Under the pieces are notes generated by a model that ran no database searches, was not told the DNA's origin, and saw only the letters and a program-made list of their open reading frames with translations. A DNA stretch of 64,000 bases. Source: Melghiribacillus thermohalophilus (GTDB taxonomy: Bacteria; Bacillota; Bacilli; Bacillales; Alkalibacillaceae). Numbering within the stretch: position 1 is the stretch's first letter; every line of letters starts with the position of its first letter. Of this stretch, positions 54,721-64,000 are shown piece by piece. A program made the translations under genes and the position numbers. The DNA lies in contig NZ_SMAN01000002.1 of assembly GCF_004342905.1 (NCBI RefSeq), positions 124,001-188,000 of the forward strand. Reading direction: 5' to 3'.

Positions 54721-54881
54721 ACACTGGGTAGCCGTCCAAAGCACCTTTATCATCCCTGACATTCTATTACGGTGTAGAATGATGCAGGCTATTCATAGCG
54801 GCTCATTTACAAACCAGCATAGACTTTAAACGGATTAAATCGAACAGAGGAACGGAAATTACTTGATTTCCAATTTAACAT

Positions 54882-56540
54882 TTATTCTTCAACAGGATGA
54901 CTGGCCTCATACAATAACTGATCCAGTTCTGCCGTATAGGTCTGTTTTTCATGATCTGACCAATCCAATACTTTTGCTAAATAATTCATCACTGCATCCT
55001 TATTTTGAAAAACCCACTGAATATTAAAGAAAATCGCGCCGGTTCGCCGAATAAAGAAGTCAACGGGCTTATAGGATAACTCATGTTCAATAGAATAACG
55101 TAATATGGCATAAACGACAGGGTCCAAATGTTCTTGATGAGCACTGGATTTTTCATTTTGGTAAATGGCAAAAACATTGTCGACATTTGAGCCATATCGT
55201 TTGGTTAAATATTCAGCTTCAGTTGGAGATAAACCGATCTCTGTCCCTTCTTTAACCTTTGTCGTGACAAATTCTGCAAACTTTTCAGACCCTCCGACGT
55301 CACCGCCGGAAATCGGGAGATGTTTGGTGGACGACTCTGGAAATTCTATACCATACTCTTCCTGCAACTGGTTGGCAATTAGATTAACAACATTTTCAGC
55401 CATTTTACGGTATCCTGTCAGTTTGCCTCCCGCAATAGAGATTAAACCAGATGGAGACACAAACATTTCGTCTTTTCTTGATATTTCAGAAGGGCTTTTT
55501 CCTTCTTCATGTATAAGGGGGCGCAAACCGGCCCAGCTGGATTCAACATCTGCTGGCTGAATGTGTACATCCGGGAACATGTAATCAATGGCTTTTAATA
55601 GATAATTTCGATCTTCAATGGTTACTTTCGGGGATGCTAAGTTTCCTGAATAAACAGTATCCGTCGTTCCAACATAGGTTTTACCTTCTCTGGGGATGGC
55701 AAAAACCATGCGTCCGTCTGGTGTATCAAAGTAAATCGCTTGTTGTAACGGGAATCGCCTGTGATCAAAGACTAAATGAACGCCCTTGGTCAATTGCAGA
55801 AATTTTCCTTTTTTCGATTGGTCCAGTTCCCGGATTTGATCGACCCACGGTCCTGTGGCATTGACAATTTTTTTGGAAATGACCGAGTGTCTGGTTCCAT
55901 CCATTTGATCTTCAATGACTGCTCCTGCAACATGGTTGTTTTGGTAGGTTAGTTCGCACACTTTTGCATAATTCATTGCAAGTGCGCCTTTTTCGATTGC
56001 TTTTTTCATCACTTCTATGGTTAACCGAGCATCGTCCGTTTTATATTCCACATAATAGCCTGCCCCTTTTAAGCCTTCTTTTTTTAAAAGGGGTTCTTTC
56101 TCTAAAGCTTCGGATGGAGTTAACATTTTTCTCCGTTCACTTTTTTTCACACCCGCCAGAAAATCATAGGTGCGGAGGCCGATATTGGTTAAAAACGGTC
56201 CAAATGTTCCGCCTTCGTAAAAAGGAAGCATCATCCATTCAGGTGTTGTTACATGAGGCCCATTTTCGTAAACGACCGCCCTTTCTTTACCAACTTCTGA
56301 AACCATGCCAAATTCATATTGTTTTAAATAACGAAGTCCGCCGTGAATGAGTTTTGTCGACCTGCTTGATGTGCCTGCAGCAAAATCCTGCATGTCAACA
56401 ACAGCAACCTTCATTCCCCTTGTTGCTGCATCTAACGCTATGCCGGCACCTGTAATTCCTCCGCCGATGACCAGCAAATCAAGTTCTGTTTCTTCCATTT
56501 TGTTGTATATTTCGGATCTTCTTAAGCTGGAAGATATCAT
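54882..56540 (-). CDS. glpD: Aerobic glycerol-3-phosphate dehydrogenase
   Basis: A 552-aa FAD enzyme that oxidises glycerol-3-P to DHAP and passes electrons to menaquinone at the membrane. The FAD motif is LLVIGGGITGAGIALDAATRG, followed by DFAAGTSSRSTKLIHGGLRYL and VGTTDTVYSGN; a helical C-terminal domain completes it. ATG 56540 (AAAGGAG 8 nt upstream) gives the family length (about 555 aa in B. subtilis). It follows glpK by 82 bp with no terminator, so it can be read from the glpF promoter. Confidence 0.96.
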   Translation of the reverse strand: MISSSLRRSEIYNKMEETELDLLVIGGGITGAGIALDAATRGMKVAVVDMQDFAAGTSSRSTKLIHGGLRYLKQYEFGMVSEVGKERAVVYENGPHVTTPEWMMLPFYEGGTFGPFLTNIGLRTYDFLAGVKKSERRKMLTPSEALEKEPLLKKEGLKGAGYYVEYKTDDARLTIEVMKKAIEKGALAMNYAKVCELTYQNNHVAGAVIEDQMDGTRHSVISKKIVNATGPWVDQIRELDQSKKGKFLQLTKGVHLVFDHRRFPLQQAIYFDTPDGRMVFAIPREGKTYVGTTDTVYSGNLASPKVTIEDRNYLLKAIDYMFPDVHIQPADVESSWAGLRPLIHEEGKSPSEISRKDEMFVSPSGLISIAGGKLTGYRKMAENVVNLIANQLQEEYGIEFPESSTKHLPISGGDVGGSEKFAEFVTTKVKEGTEIGLSPTEAEYLTKRYGSNVDNVFAIYQNEKSSAHQEHLDPVVYAILRYSIEHELSYKPVDFFIRRTGAIFFNIQWVFQNKDAVMNYLAKVLDWSDHEKQTYTAELDQLLYEASHPVEE

Positions 56541-56622
56541 ATTTATCGCTCCTTTAAACATCAGATCACTTCATTTAGGTATAGTAGTACAGTTAGACGA
56601 GTCCTCTAATGGCATAAAAGAA

Positions 56623-58131
<1,509 letters not shown>

Positions 58132-58172
58132 CTAAACGTTTTTGATATACGATAAACCTTTTTGGTATCGGT

Positions 58173-59012
58173 TTAACTCATGCTTTTTTCGGACGCAACA
58201 TCAGAATCAAAATAGGATTTCGATTTTTTTAATTCTGAGAATGCTGCTAAAAAGAGGATGACTGCCATCATAACAGATAATATCCAGAAAGCGGTTCCAA
58301 TTTCATGATGGAAAATGGCCTGATAAAAGACTGCCCCATAAATCCCTCCTATAATGGGCCCGACAACCGGAATCAAGGCATAGCTCCAGTCAGAACGGCC
58401 TTTACCTGGAATCGGCAAGACTGCATGTGCAATTCTTGGGCCTAAATCTCGGGCAGGATTGATGGCATACCCTGTGGTTCCCCCTAAAGACATACCGATG
58501 GCAACAATTAGTAACCCCACTATAAATGGATTTAGTCCCTGTGTAAATTCATTGGCACCAATGAATAACAGTCCCAGTAACAGAACAAACGTGCCTATGA
58601 TCTCGCTAACCAGATTCGAAAGAGGGCTGCGTACAGCTGGATCCGTTGAAAATACAGCTAATTTGGCTCCTTGATCTTCAGTTTTGCTCCAGTGGGGCAG
58701 ATATTGAAAAAACACAATCACTGCACCCAGAAACGCACCAATCATTTGAGCGGAAACATAGAGCGGCACTTTATCCCATGGAAATTCACCAATCGAAGCC
58801 ATGCCAATCGTAACAGCAGGATTAATATGGGCACCAGAAATACTGCCTACTGCATAAATCGCCATGGTTACGGCAAGCCCCCACCCGATCGTGATGACGA
58901 TCCACCCGGCTCCTTCTGCCTTTGAGTTTTTTAATACTACACCACCTACTACACCTCCTCCAAAAATAATCAAAATCATCGTCCCAATCAGTTCGGCTAA
59001 AAACGCTGACAT
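58173..59012 (-). CDS. glpF: Glycerol uptake facilitator (aquaglyceroporin)
   Basis: A 279-aa six-helix channel. Both pore motifs are present, GAHINPAVT and GYAINPARDLGPR, with the Asp after the second NPA-R that marks glycerol facilitators rather than water channels. ATG 59012 is preferred, giving MSAFLAELIGTMILI, since ATG 59021 abuts the AGGAGGAGG ribosome binding site. First structural gene of the glp operon, behind a terminator/antiterminator leader. glpK starts 53 bp downstream. Confidence 0.95.
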   Translation of the reverse strand: MSAFLAELIGTMILIIFGGGVVGGVVLKNSKAEGAGWIVITIGWGLAVTMAIYAVGSISGAHINPAVTIGMASIGEFPWDKVPLYVSAQMIGAFLGAVIVFFQYLPHWSKTEDQGAKLAVFSTDPAVRSPLSNLVSEIIGTFVLLLGLLFIGANEFTQGLNPFIVGLLIVAIGMSLGGTTGYAINPARDLGPRIAHAVLPIPGKGRSDWSYALIPVVGPIIGGIYGAVFYQAIFHHEIGTAFWILSVMMAVILFLAAFSELKKSKSYFDSDVASEKSMS

Positions 59013-59062
59013 GTTAACCATCCTCCTCCTCGTTTTTTTTAATATTCAAAAAAATAAGCATA

Positions 59063-59123
59063 TAAAAAACCCACACTTCGGACCTATACTTCCATTTAGC
59101 GGAAGTATGGCTAAAGTGTGGGT
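59063..59123 (-). terminator. glpF leader terminator, likely target of GlpP antitermination
   Basis: On the minus strand ACCCACACTT (59123-59114) pairs with AAGTGTGGGT (59078-59069). The inner arms CCATACTTCC and GGAAGTATAGG (59110-59101 and 59093-59083) form a second stem. Six T residues follow. GlpP of B. subtilis acts at such inverted repeats ahead of glpF and glpD when glycerol-3-P is present. Confidence 0.85.
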
Positions 59124-59160
59124 CTCAACATCTCCGACACAATCTTAACTTGTTAATTCA

Positions 59161-59189
59161 AATTTACATTACTATGAAAGCGCTGTCAA
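59161..59189 (-). promoter_or_regulatory. Sigma-A promoter of glpFKD
   Basis: On the minus strand: TTGACA (59189-59184), 17 nt, TAAATT (59166-59161). The transcript would begin near 59153 and carry the leader hairpin. Confidence 0.75.
59175..59188. promoter_or_regulatory. cre site (CcpA) over the glpF -35
   Basis: TGAAAGCGCTGTCA matches the cre consensus TGWAANCGNTNWCA at every fixed position and overlaps the TTGACA box, so CcpA binding would repress glp expression during growth on preferred sugars. Confidence 0.85.
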
Positions 59190-59319
59190 TACCTGATATG
59201 GAAAAAGATTCACATACTGAATAAATATGAGGAAGGCCCGACCTGATCAATTTGAGCCCAATTGAGAACCCATGAAAAAGCAGAACAAGACCGCTTTATA
59301 TAATATAGGACAAACCATT

Positions 59320-59865
59320 TTAGCAATCCCACAGGTCGATATGAGAAGTCGTAACTGCGCTGGCACCTGCCTGTAATGCCATCTCTACATCTTTAGATGT
59401 TCGAATGAGTCCACCTGCAATGACGGGCAAACCTGTTTTTTCACTCACTTCCTTTATCATTCTGGGAATGATCCCGGGTAACACCTCAACATAATCAGGT
59501 TTGACATTGCCTGTCATTTTTAAGTTGTGATCCAGTGCATGGCTGTCCAGCAAAAACAACCTTTGAACAGCCGTGACATGATGTTTTTTTGCCAGTGAGA
59601 TCACGTTGACTTTAGTAGAAATCATTCCGTCTACTTCTAAATGACGTATCAGAAATTCAATGCCGTATTCATCCGTCTTTAATCCCTGGATTAAATCGAC
59701 ATGAAGCCATACTTTTTTGTTATATCTTTTGGCATATTTCACTATACTTGCCAACTGTGAAAGTCTTGTCTCTAAAAAAATCACGTGCTCATGATTGCTT
59801 GAAAGAATTTTTTCAAAATCGCGCAGGTTGCGTACCGCTGGTAAAATACCCTGTAATTGTATCAT
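59320..59865 (-). CDS. glpP: Glycerol uptake operon antiterminator
   Basis: A 181-aa TIM-barrel-like RNA-binding antiterminator that responds to glycerol-3-phosphate. GILPAVRNLRDFEKILSS opens it, KKVWLHVDLIQGLKTDEYGIEFL, GNVKPDYVEVLPGIIPRMI and GLPVIAGGLIRTSKDVEMALQAGASAVTTS are family blocks. ATG 59865 with GAGGTGAATT upstream. It lies about 300 bp ahead of glpF on the same strand, the B. subtilis order glpP-glpF-glpK-glpD. Confidence 0.95.
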   Translation of the reverse strand: MIQLQGILPAVRNLRDFEKILSSNHEHVIFLETRLSQLASIVKYAKRYNKKVWLHVDLIQGLKTDEYGIEFLIRHLEVDGMISTKVNVISLAKKHHVTAVQRLFLLDSHALDHNLKMTGNVKPDYVEVLPGIIPRMIKEVSEKTGLPVIAGGLIRTSKDVEMALQAGASAVTTSHIDLWDC

Positions 59866-60114
59866 TGGGAATTCACCTCACGTTCAAAACCTTATCCATA
59901 CGTGTTATTAAACATATATATGGTCGAAAATCAATATTAGAAGTACGCAGACTTTTAGGGAGCATAGTAGCAGAAGGTGACGAATAGGTGTATGATCATG
60001 ATGTCATTTTTGAATAATATATTACTAAAATAACAAATGAATCAAAATTTTATTGTATTTTTTGTCAAAAGGGTTATTTTAATTAGATCCATTGATTAAA
60101 CTGCATCTTCAGAA
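59866..60114. other. Intergenic region glpP - pgcA remnant
   Basis: About 250 bp, mostly AT-rich. It must hold the glpP promoter (minus strand), but no clear pair of boxes stands out. The left edge of the pgcA remnant is uncertain. Confidence 0.4.
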
Positions 60115-60290
60115 TGACGATTTCATCCGGTATAAAGATATCACCCAGGATGCCATTGTCGTCTGCGAAATGGTAGGGTCTAAGGCAAAAGGCAAAACGT
60201 TGACGCTGCCTCCATCCATTCGACACCATGACGAAGATGAAGTGTGCTTCATGTCGAGCGGTTGCAGGTATGAAAAGAAACTGTAATGAC
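60115..60290 (+). pseudogene. Remnant of a second phosphoglucomutase gene
   Basis: An open stretch whose translation ITQDAIVVCEMVGSKAKGKTL resembles AIQAAIVACEMAAYYKTKGKTL of PgcA (pgcA 54097-54192), with matching DNA (GATTTCATCCGG against GACTTCGTTCGG, then GTCTGCGAAATGG against GCCTGTGAAATGG). It then jumps to a copy of the C-terminal phosphate-loop region (CTGCCTCCATCCATTCG against CTGCCTCCGCCCATCCG, then GAAGATGAAGT in both), so about 265 bp between have been lost and the second part is out of frame with PgcA. A terminator-like hairpin follows, as after pgcA. Confidence 0.75.
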
Positions 60291-60310
60291 TATGGAAAAG
60301 CTTGAAAAAA

Positions 60311-60354
60311 GCCCTCGCCCGTGACCGTGATTCGCTTGCGGACGGGGGTTGTTT
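60311..60354 (+). terminator. Terminator-like hairpin after the pgcA remnant
   Basis: CCCTCGCCCG (60312-60321) and CGGACGGGGG (60339-60348) pair with mismatches around a 17-nt loop; TTGTTTT follows. It resembles the pgcA terminator in position and form. Confidence 0.55.
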
Positions 60355-60670
60355 TATATAAAAAAGTTCCCCTGAGATAGTTCTATATATGGCGAGCACG
60401 ATAGATTGAAGATATCGGCCGGCAAATGATTCAAATATTAATCGAAAAAGAAAGGAATAACCAGAGAGAATTGAAGATATGATGCTTCATGTAATTTTTT
60501 CCATTCTTTAAAATCACGAATTACAGGGCATGATCATCGAAGGAGGCACGAGAATATGTTCTAAGAAATAAAGTCCTCAGGAAAGGGGAATAAATGATTG
60601 AATCCCCGATGTCCATAAAAAAACTTAGACTACAAATAGAACAAATTTTTAAAATTTTTTCAATTGCTAC
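60355..60670. other. Intergenic region upstream of the ROK regulator
   Basis: About 315 bp without a supported gene. A good ribosome binding site (GAAGGAGG at 60539-60546) is followed by an ATG that stops after two codons. A 41-codon frame from ATG 60594 runs through the promoter and into the operator of the ROK gene and is probably not real. Confidence 0.5.
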
Positions 60671-60699
60671 TTTACAGAAACCGACAATTATTTTAAAAT
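60671..60699 (+). promoter_or_regulatory. Sigma-A promoter of the ROK regulator operon
   Basis: TTTACA (60671-60676) and TAAAAT (60694-60699), each one base off consensus, with a 17-nt spacer. Confidence 0.65.
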
Positions 60700-60710
60700 A
60701 TACAGCAAGA

Positions 60711-60737
60711 GTTAGTTAGTTAACTTTACTTACTAAC
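60711..60737. promoter_or_regulatory. Operator-like inverted repeat upstream of the ROK gene
   Basis: GTTAGTTAGT (60711-60720) and ACTTACTAAC (60728-60737) are inverted copies with one mismatch and a 7-nt centre, placed from about +5 to +32 of the predicted transcript. Similar GTTAGT-type half sites are known for XylR/ROK repressors. Confidence 0.6.
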
Positions 60738-60773
60738 TTTGATGACGCAGTACCTTATAAGGAGAATTAGGAT

Positions 60774-61922
60774 ATGCAGAAAAAAAATACTGAACATATA
60801 GAGATGGTATTAAGTTGTGTAAAAAAGGAACAAATTACTTCAAGAGCAGAGATCGCAAAAAAACTTTCATTAAGTAAACCTACAGTTTCGAAAATTGTCA
60901 ATCAGTTAATAGATGAGGATTGGGTGTTCGAAACAGGGACCGGAGAAGCGTCGACAAGCGGTGGAAGAAAACCTGTCAAGCTAAAGTTTAATCCCAGGAA
61001 AGCGTTTGTTATAGGTGTAGATATTGGGGGAACAAAAGTAGCTGTCGGGATATTGGATCTGGTGGGAAATGTTTGTGCATATAGTGAATTTCCTACCCAG
61101 CAATATATCGCTAATGGATTTTTTGAACAAATGAAATATAAAATAGATGCTATGATCAAAGAAAATCGAATTGAAAAATCCAAAATACTGGGAATGGGGG
61201 TAGGGATTCCTGGAATTACAAATGTAGAGAGTGGAGTTGTTCAAGATGCCCCGGCACTTGGATGGAAAAGCTTCCCTGTCAAAGAAAAACTAAAAGAATT
61301 CTTCGACATCCCTATCTACATTGATAATGATGTCAATATTAATGTTCTCGGTGAGCAATGGAAAGGAGCTGGAAAAGGAAAATCCAACCTGATTTATATC
61401 GCTATTGGGACGGGTATTGGAAGCGGAATTATGATAAACGGAGAATTATACCGCGGAAGCAATTACAGTGCCGGTGAAATGGGTTATATGGTTACCGACC
61501 GTCAATATGCAAATAAATACTATCCCGTATATGAAGGATACGGTTTTTTAGAAAGTGTAGCAAGTGGCTCATCTATTGGAAATTCACTGACTAGAAAACT
61601 AGGCTACAAGATAACTGCTGATGAAGCATTTTCTCTTTATGAACAAGGGAATCCAGCTGTGAAAGATGTGATAGAAGAAGCAGTAGATCATTTGTCAATT
61701 GGTATTGCCAATTATATTTCTCTGTTAGACCCAGAAGTTGTCATTGTGGGGGGAGGTGTAAGCGGGTCATTCTCATTATTCGAACAAACAATTAAGGACG
61801 CTATTAGCCATTATACTCCTCAGAAGTGTAAAGTAGTGAAAACCACATTCGGGAAGGAAGCAGGGGTCATTGGAGCAGTAGCTCTATTTCTAAAAGAGTA
61901 TGGAGGCATTTTTAAAATTTAG
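60774..61922 (+). CDS. ROK family transcriptional regulator
   Basis: A 382-aa protein: N-terminal winged helix-turn-helix (SRAEIAKKLSLSKPTVSKIVNQL, about 24-46), then a ROK sugar-kinase-like domain with VIGVDIGGTKVAVGILD (phosphate 1), GVGIPGITNVESG, YIDNDVNINVLGEQW and YIAIGTGIGSGIMINGELYRGSNYSAGEMGYM. The usual CxCGxxGC zinc motif and the preceding His are missing: the region reads GEMGYMVTDRQYANKYYP with no Cys, so this ROK protein probably does not bind zinc there. ATG 60774 behind AAGGAGAATTAGG. It precedes an ABC uptake system, which it probably controls along with itself. Confidence 0.9.
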   Translation: MQKKNTEHIEMVLSCVKKEQITSRAEIAKKLSLSKPTVSKIVNQLIDEDWVFETGTGEASTSGGRKPVKLKFNPRKAFVIGVDIGGTKVAVGILDLVGNVCAYSEFPTQQYIANGFFEQMKYKIDAMIKENRIEKSKILGMGVGIPGITNVESGVVQDAPALGWKSFPVKEKLKEFFDIPIYIDNDVNINVLGEQWKGAGKGKSNLIYIAIGTGIGSGIMINGELYRGSNYSAGEMGYMVTDRQYANKYYPVYEGYGFLESVASGSSIGNSLTRKLGYKITADEAFSLYEQGNPAVKDVIEEAVDHLSIGIANYISLLDPEVVIVGGGVSGSFSLFEQTIKDAISHYTPQKCKVVKTTFGKEAGVIGAVALFLKEYGGIFKI

Positions 61923-61955
61923 AATGCAAACACAAAAATGAAAGGGGTTTCATAC

Positions 61956-63080
61956 ATGAAAAATATTAAAAATTTTAAGTTTGTGAGCTTCGGATTATTG
62001 TTAGTATTATTTGCATTTGTGCTGGCAGGATGCATGGCTGGAGAAAATACCGGAGGCGATTCGGAAGAAAACAATTCTGCCAGCCAATCCGGGGATTCCG
62101 GAAACGTTAATACGGACAACCTGGAAGAAAAAGTTGTTGTCTATTCTCCACATGGTAAAGATATTTTAAGTGAATTCGAAAAACAGTTTGAAGAGAAATA
62201 CGGTATTGATATGCAATTCTTGGATATGGGTTCACAGGAAATTTTGGATCGTGTGCGTTCAGAAAAAAGCAATCCTCAGGCGGATGTATGGTGGGGTGCT
62301 CCTCAGGTAAACTTTGATCAGGCAAAGGAAGAAGGTTTGCTTGCTCAATACAAACCTACATATGCCGATGCTCTGGACGAAATGTATTATGACGAGGATT
62401 GGATGTGGACGGGTACTTCGATCACTCCAGAAGTCATCTTATTCAATACAAAAGAAATCTCAAAAGAAGAAGCGCCGAAAGATTGGGATGATTTGCTAGA
62501 CCCTAAATGGAAAGATGAAATCATAATCAGGTATCCTCTTGCCTCTGGTACAATGCGTACGATTTACTCTTCTATGATTTATAGAACCTACAAAGAGACA
62601 GGAAGTGCGGAAGAAGGCTATGAATGGTTAAGAAAGCTGGATGAAAACACAAAAGAATATGCGGCTAATCCAGAGATTATGTACAATCAGGTAGCAAAAG
62701 GGGTAGGGTCCTTATCTGTATGGAATATGCCTGACACAGTCATGTTGGCGAAAGAAAAAGGATATCCATTTGACTACATTATTCCGGAAAGCGGCACTCC
62801 GGTGTTGACTGAAGGAATAGCCATAATCAAAGATGCACCGCATCCTAATGCTGCAAAAGCATTTTATGAATTTGTAAATACACCTGAAGCTGCGAAATTA
62901 TTAGCAGAAACCTATTATCGGATTCCGACGAGGAATGACGTTAAAGACTTGCCGGACTGGATCAGTGAAAGTGAAATAAAACCTATGGAAATTGACTGGA
63001 ATGTATTCCAGGAGAAACAAGATGAATGGATGGAGTATTGGGATACAAATATAAAAAATACTGAGAAGGATAAGAGATAA
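61956..63080 (+). CDS. ABC transporter solute-binding lipoprotein (family 1, FbpA/AfuA-like)
   Basis: A 374-aa exported protein. Signal peptide with lipobox LAGC (Cys26), an acidic linker rich in Ser/Asn, then the binding domain starting EEKVVVYSPHGKDILSEFEK. DVWWGAPQVNFDQAKEEGLL and WDDLLDPKWKDEI, FEYNT-like region GTPVLTEGIAIIKDAPHPNAA follow, the pattern of the iron/2-aminoethylphosphonate/hexose-phosphate group of binding proteins. The substrate cannot be told. The ROK regulator ahead hints at a sugar or sugar phosphate. ATG 61956 has AAAGGGG 9 nt upstream. Confidence 0.88.
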   Translation: MKNIKNFKFVSFGLLLVLFAFVLAGCMAGENTGGDSEENNSASQSGDSGNVNTDNLEEKVVVYSPHGKDILSEFEKQFEEKYGIDMQFLDMGSQEILDRVRSEKSNPQADVWWGAPQVNFDQAKEEGLLAQYKPTYADALDEMYYDEDWMWTGTSITPEVILFNTKEISKEEAPKDWDDLLDPKWKDEIIIRYPLASGTMRTIYSSMIYRTYKETGSAEEGYEWLRKLDENTKEYAANPEIMYNQVAKGVGSLSVWNMPDTVMLAKEKGYPFDYIIPESGTPVLTEGIAIIKDAPHPNAAKAFYEFVNTPEAAKLLAETYYRIPTRNDVKDLPDWISESEIKPMEIDWNVFQEKQDEWMEYWDTNIKNTEKDKR

Positions 63081-63103
63081 CTGGATAACGTAATGATAAA
63101 TAA

Positions 63104-63133
63104 AGTCTATCGCGGATCATTCCGCGATAGACT
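63104..63133 (+). terminator. Intercistronic hairpin between binding protein and ABC ATPase genes
   Basis: A perfect 13-bp stem (AGTCTATCGCGGA at 63104-63116 and its complement at 63121-63133) with a 4-nt loop, no T tract. Likely an mRNA-stabilising or partial-termination element that keeps the binding protein more abundant. Confidence 0.6.
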
Positions 63134-63164
63134 AAATTTACTCAAAAAAGTGAGGTTGTTGTTC

Positions 63165-64000
63165 ATGTCATCAGTGCAGTTAACGAACATAACTAAAAAA
63201 TTCAAGGATGTGACAGCAGTTGAAGATTTAAATTTAACGATCAATGAAGGGGAGTTTTTCACATTTTTAGGTCCAAGTGGATGCGGAAAAACAACAACAC
63301 TCAGAATGATTGCCGGATTCTATTATCCGACTGCTGGAACAATTACATTTAACGATCGAGATATGACAAAGGTTCCTCCTGAAAAAAGAAATACTGGAAT
63401 GGTATTTCAAAATTATGCTTTATTCCCACACATGAGCGTTTTTGAAAATGTAGCGTTTGGATTAAAAGTAAGAAAATTGAACAAAAGTGACATTAAAAGA
63501 AAAGTTATGGATGTGTTAGAAAAAGTCCGTTTGGAACAATATTACGATCGTCAAGTCAGCCAACTAAGCGGCGGACAGCAGCAGCGCGTTGCTTTAGCAA
63601 GGGCATTAGTTATTGAGCCGGATATTTTATTATTGGATGAACCGCTTAGTAATCTTGACGCACGCCTGAGAGATCAAATGAGGACAGAAATATTAAGGCT
63701 TCAGAGAGATTTTGGCATCACGACAATATATGTAACTCATGATCAAGTTGAGGCTTTAACAATGAGTGACCGGATTGCCGTATTTAATATGGGGAAATGT
63801 CAGCAAGTTGGGACGCCACTTGACATTTATAATAATCCTGTCAATGATTTTGTCGCACAGTTTATCGGCGAAACCAATTTGTTCCCGGTAGAACCTGAAA
63901 TTACAGATGAACAAATTAAGGTTTATAAACTGAAAGATAGTAATTTTAAAATACACGCCAAACATAAAAAGTCAGAAATTTCAGATGACAAACATAGCGG
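63165..64000 (+). CDS. ABC transporter ATP-binding protein (3' end outside window)
   Basis: The frame from ATG 63165 is open to the window end (278 codons). Walker A GPSGCGKTT, Q-loop MVFQNYALFPHMSV, signature LSGGQQQRVALARAL, Walker B ILLLDEPLSNLDARL and H-loop VTHDQVEAL are all present. A C-terminal regulatory (TOBE-type) domain begins about NNPVNDFVAQFIGETN. This is the FbpC/PotA-type ATPase of the uptake system whose binding protein is encoded just upstream; the permease gene should follow outside the window. GTGAGG is upstream of the start. Confidence 0.95.
   Translation, partial: MSSVQLTNITKKFKDVTAVEDLNLTINEGEFFTFLGPSGCGKTTTLRMIAGFYYPTAGTITFNDRDMTKVPPEKRNTGMVFQNYALFPHMSVFENVAFGLKVRKLNKSDIKRKVMDVLEKVRLEQYYDRQVSQLSGGQQQRVALARALVIEPDILLLDEPLSNLDARLRDQMRTEILRLQRDFGITTIYVTHDQVEALTMSDRIAVFNMGKCQQVGTPLDIYNNPVNDFVAQFIGETNLFPVEPEITDEQIKVYKLKDSNFKIHAKHKKSEISDDKHS

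Noticed and set aside
59748-59987. 79-aa plus-strand ORF overlapping glpP
   Set aside because: Antisense to a clear gene, without a ribosome binding site.
60594-60719. 41-codon ORF with a fair ribosome binding site upstream of the ROK gene
   Set aside because: It covers the sigma-A promoter and the start of the operator of the ROK gene and encodes no recognisable product.

Overview
The window looks like the chromosome of a motile, endospore-forming, competence-capable Bacillaceae. The evidence is the conserved string murA, spoIID, spoIIQ, spoIIID, mbl, flhO, flhP, fabZ, plus comK, a YjfB-type motility protein, strong AGGAGG-type ribosome binding sites and frequent TTG/GTG starts. I cannot name the genus.

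Layout. 1-8.3 kb: end of murA, then the sporulation/cell-shape/flagellar string, with a domain-duplicated FlhO. 8.6-10 kb: a small lipoprotein, yjfB (-) and a short ComK, with copies of a GTGCCTGTC element. 10.3-15.5 kb: a translationally coupled TetR / membrane-fusion / RND efflux operon. 16.5-17.5 kb: a NERD nuclease-like gene with a 21-bp repeat array on each side. 18-26.5 kb: first surface-glycan locus (MurJ/MviN-type flippase, two GT4 enzymes, UDP-ManNAc dehydrogenase, WecG/TagA transferase, O-antigen-ligase-like protein). 26.9 kb: a small sigma-70 factor. 28-46.4 kb: second glycan locus, starting at a promoter that looks Spo0A-activated (Wzz, Ugd, GalU, EpsC/CapD-like dehydratase), then a strongly AT-rich cassette (about 33.05-40.7 kb: sugar-1-P transferase, epimerase, GT2, Wzy, an unassigned GT-B-like protein, pyruvyl transferase, Wzx), then a complete CMP-pseudaminic acid set pseBCFGHI. 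46.6-52.1 kb: sat, an SLC13-type transporter, cysC and cysQ, convergent with a PAPS-type sulfotransferase. 52.9 kb: pgcA. 54.9-59.9 kb: glpP-glpF-glpK-glpD (-) with a cre site and an antiterminator leader. 60.1 kb: a decayed pgcA fragment. 60.8-64 kb: a ROK regulator, a solute-binding lipoprotein and an ABC ATPase cut by the window end.

How it fits together. PgcA and GalU would make UDP-glucose, Ugd UDP-glucuronate, PseBCHGIF CMP-pseudaminate, and Sat/CysC the sulfate donor PAPS, with CysQ removing PAP. The central cassette would assemble, polymerise, export and pyruvylate a polysaccharide. The sulfotransferase raises the possibility of a sulfated, pseudaminate-containing surface polymer under Spo0A control; that is an inference.

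The most unusual structural feature is five intergenic arrays of 21-bp units in two sequence families (3.1, 15.6, 17.6, 23.2 and 52.4 kb). They create long spurious ORFs on both strands.
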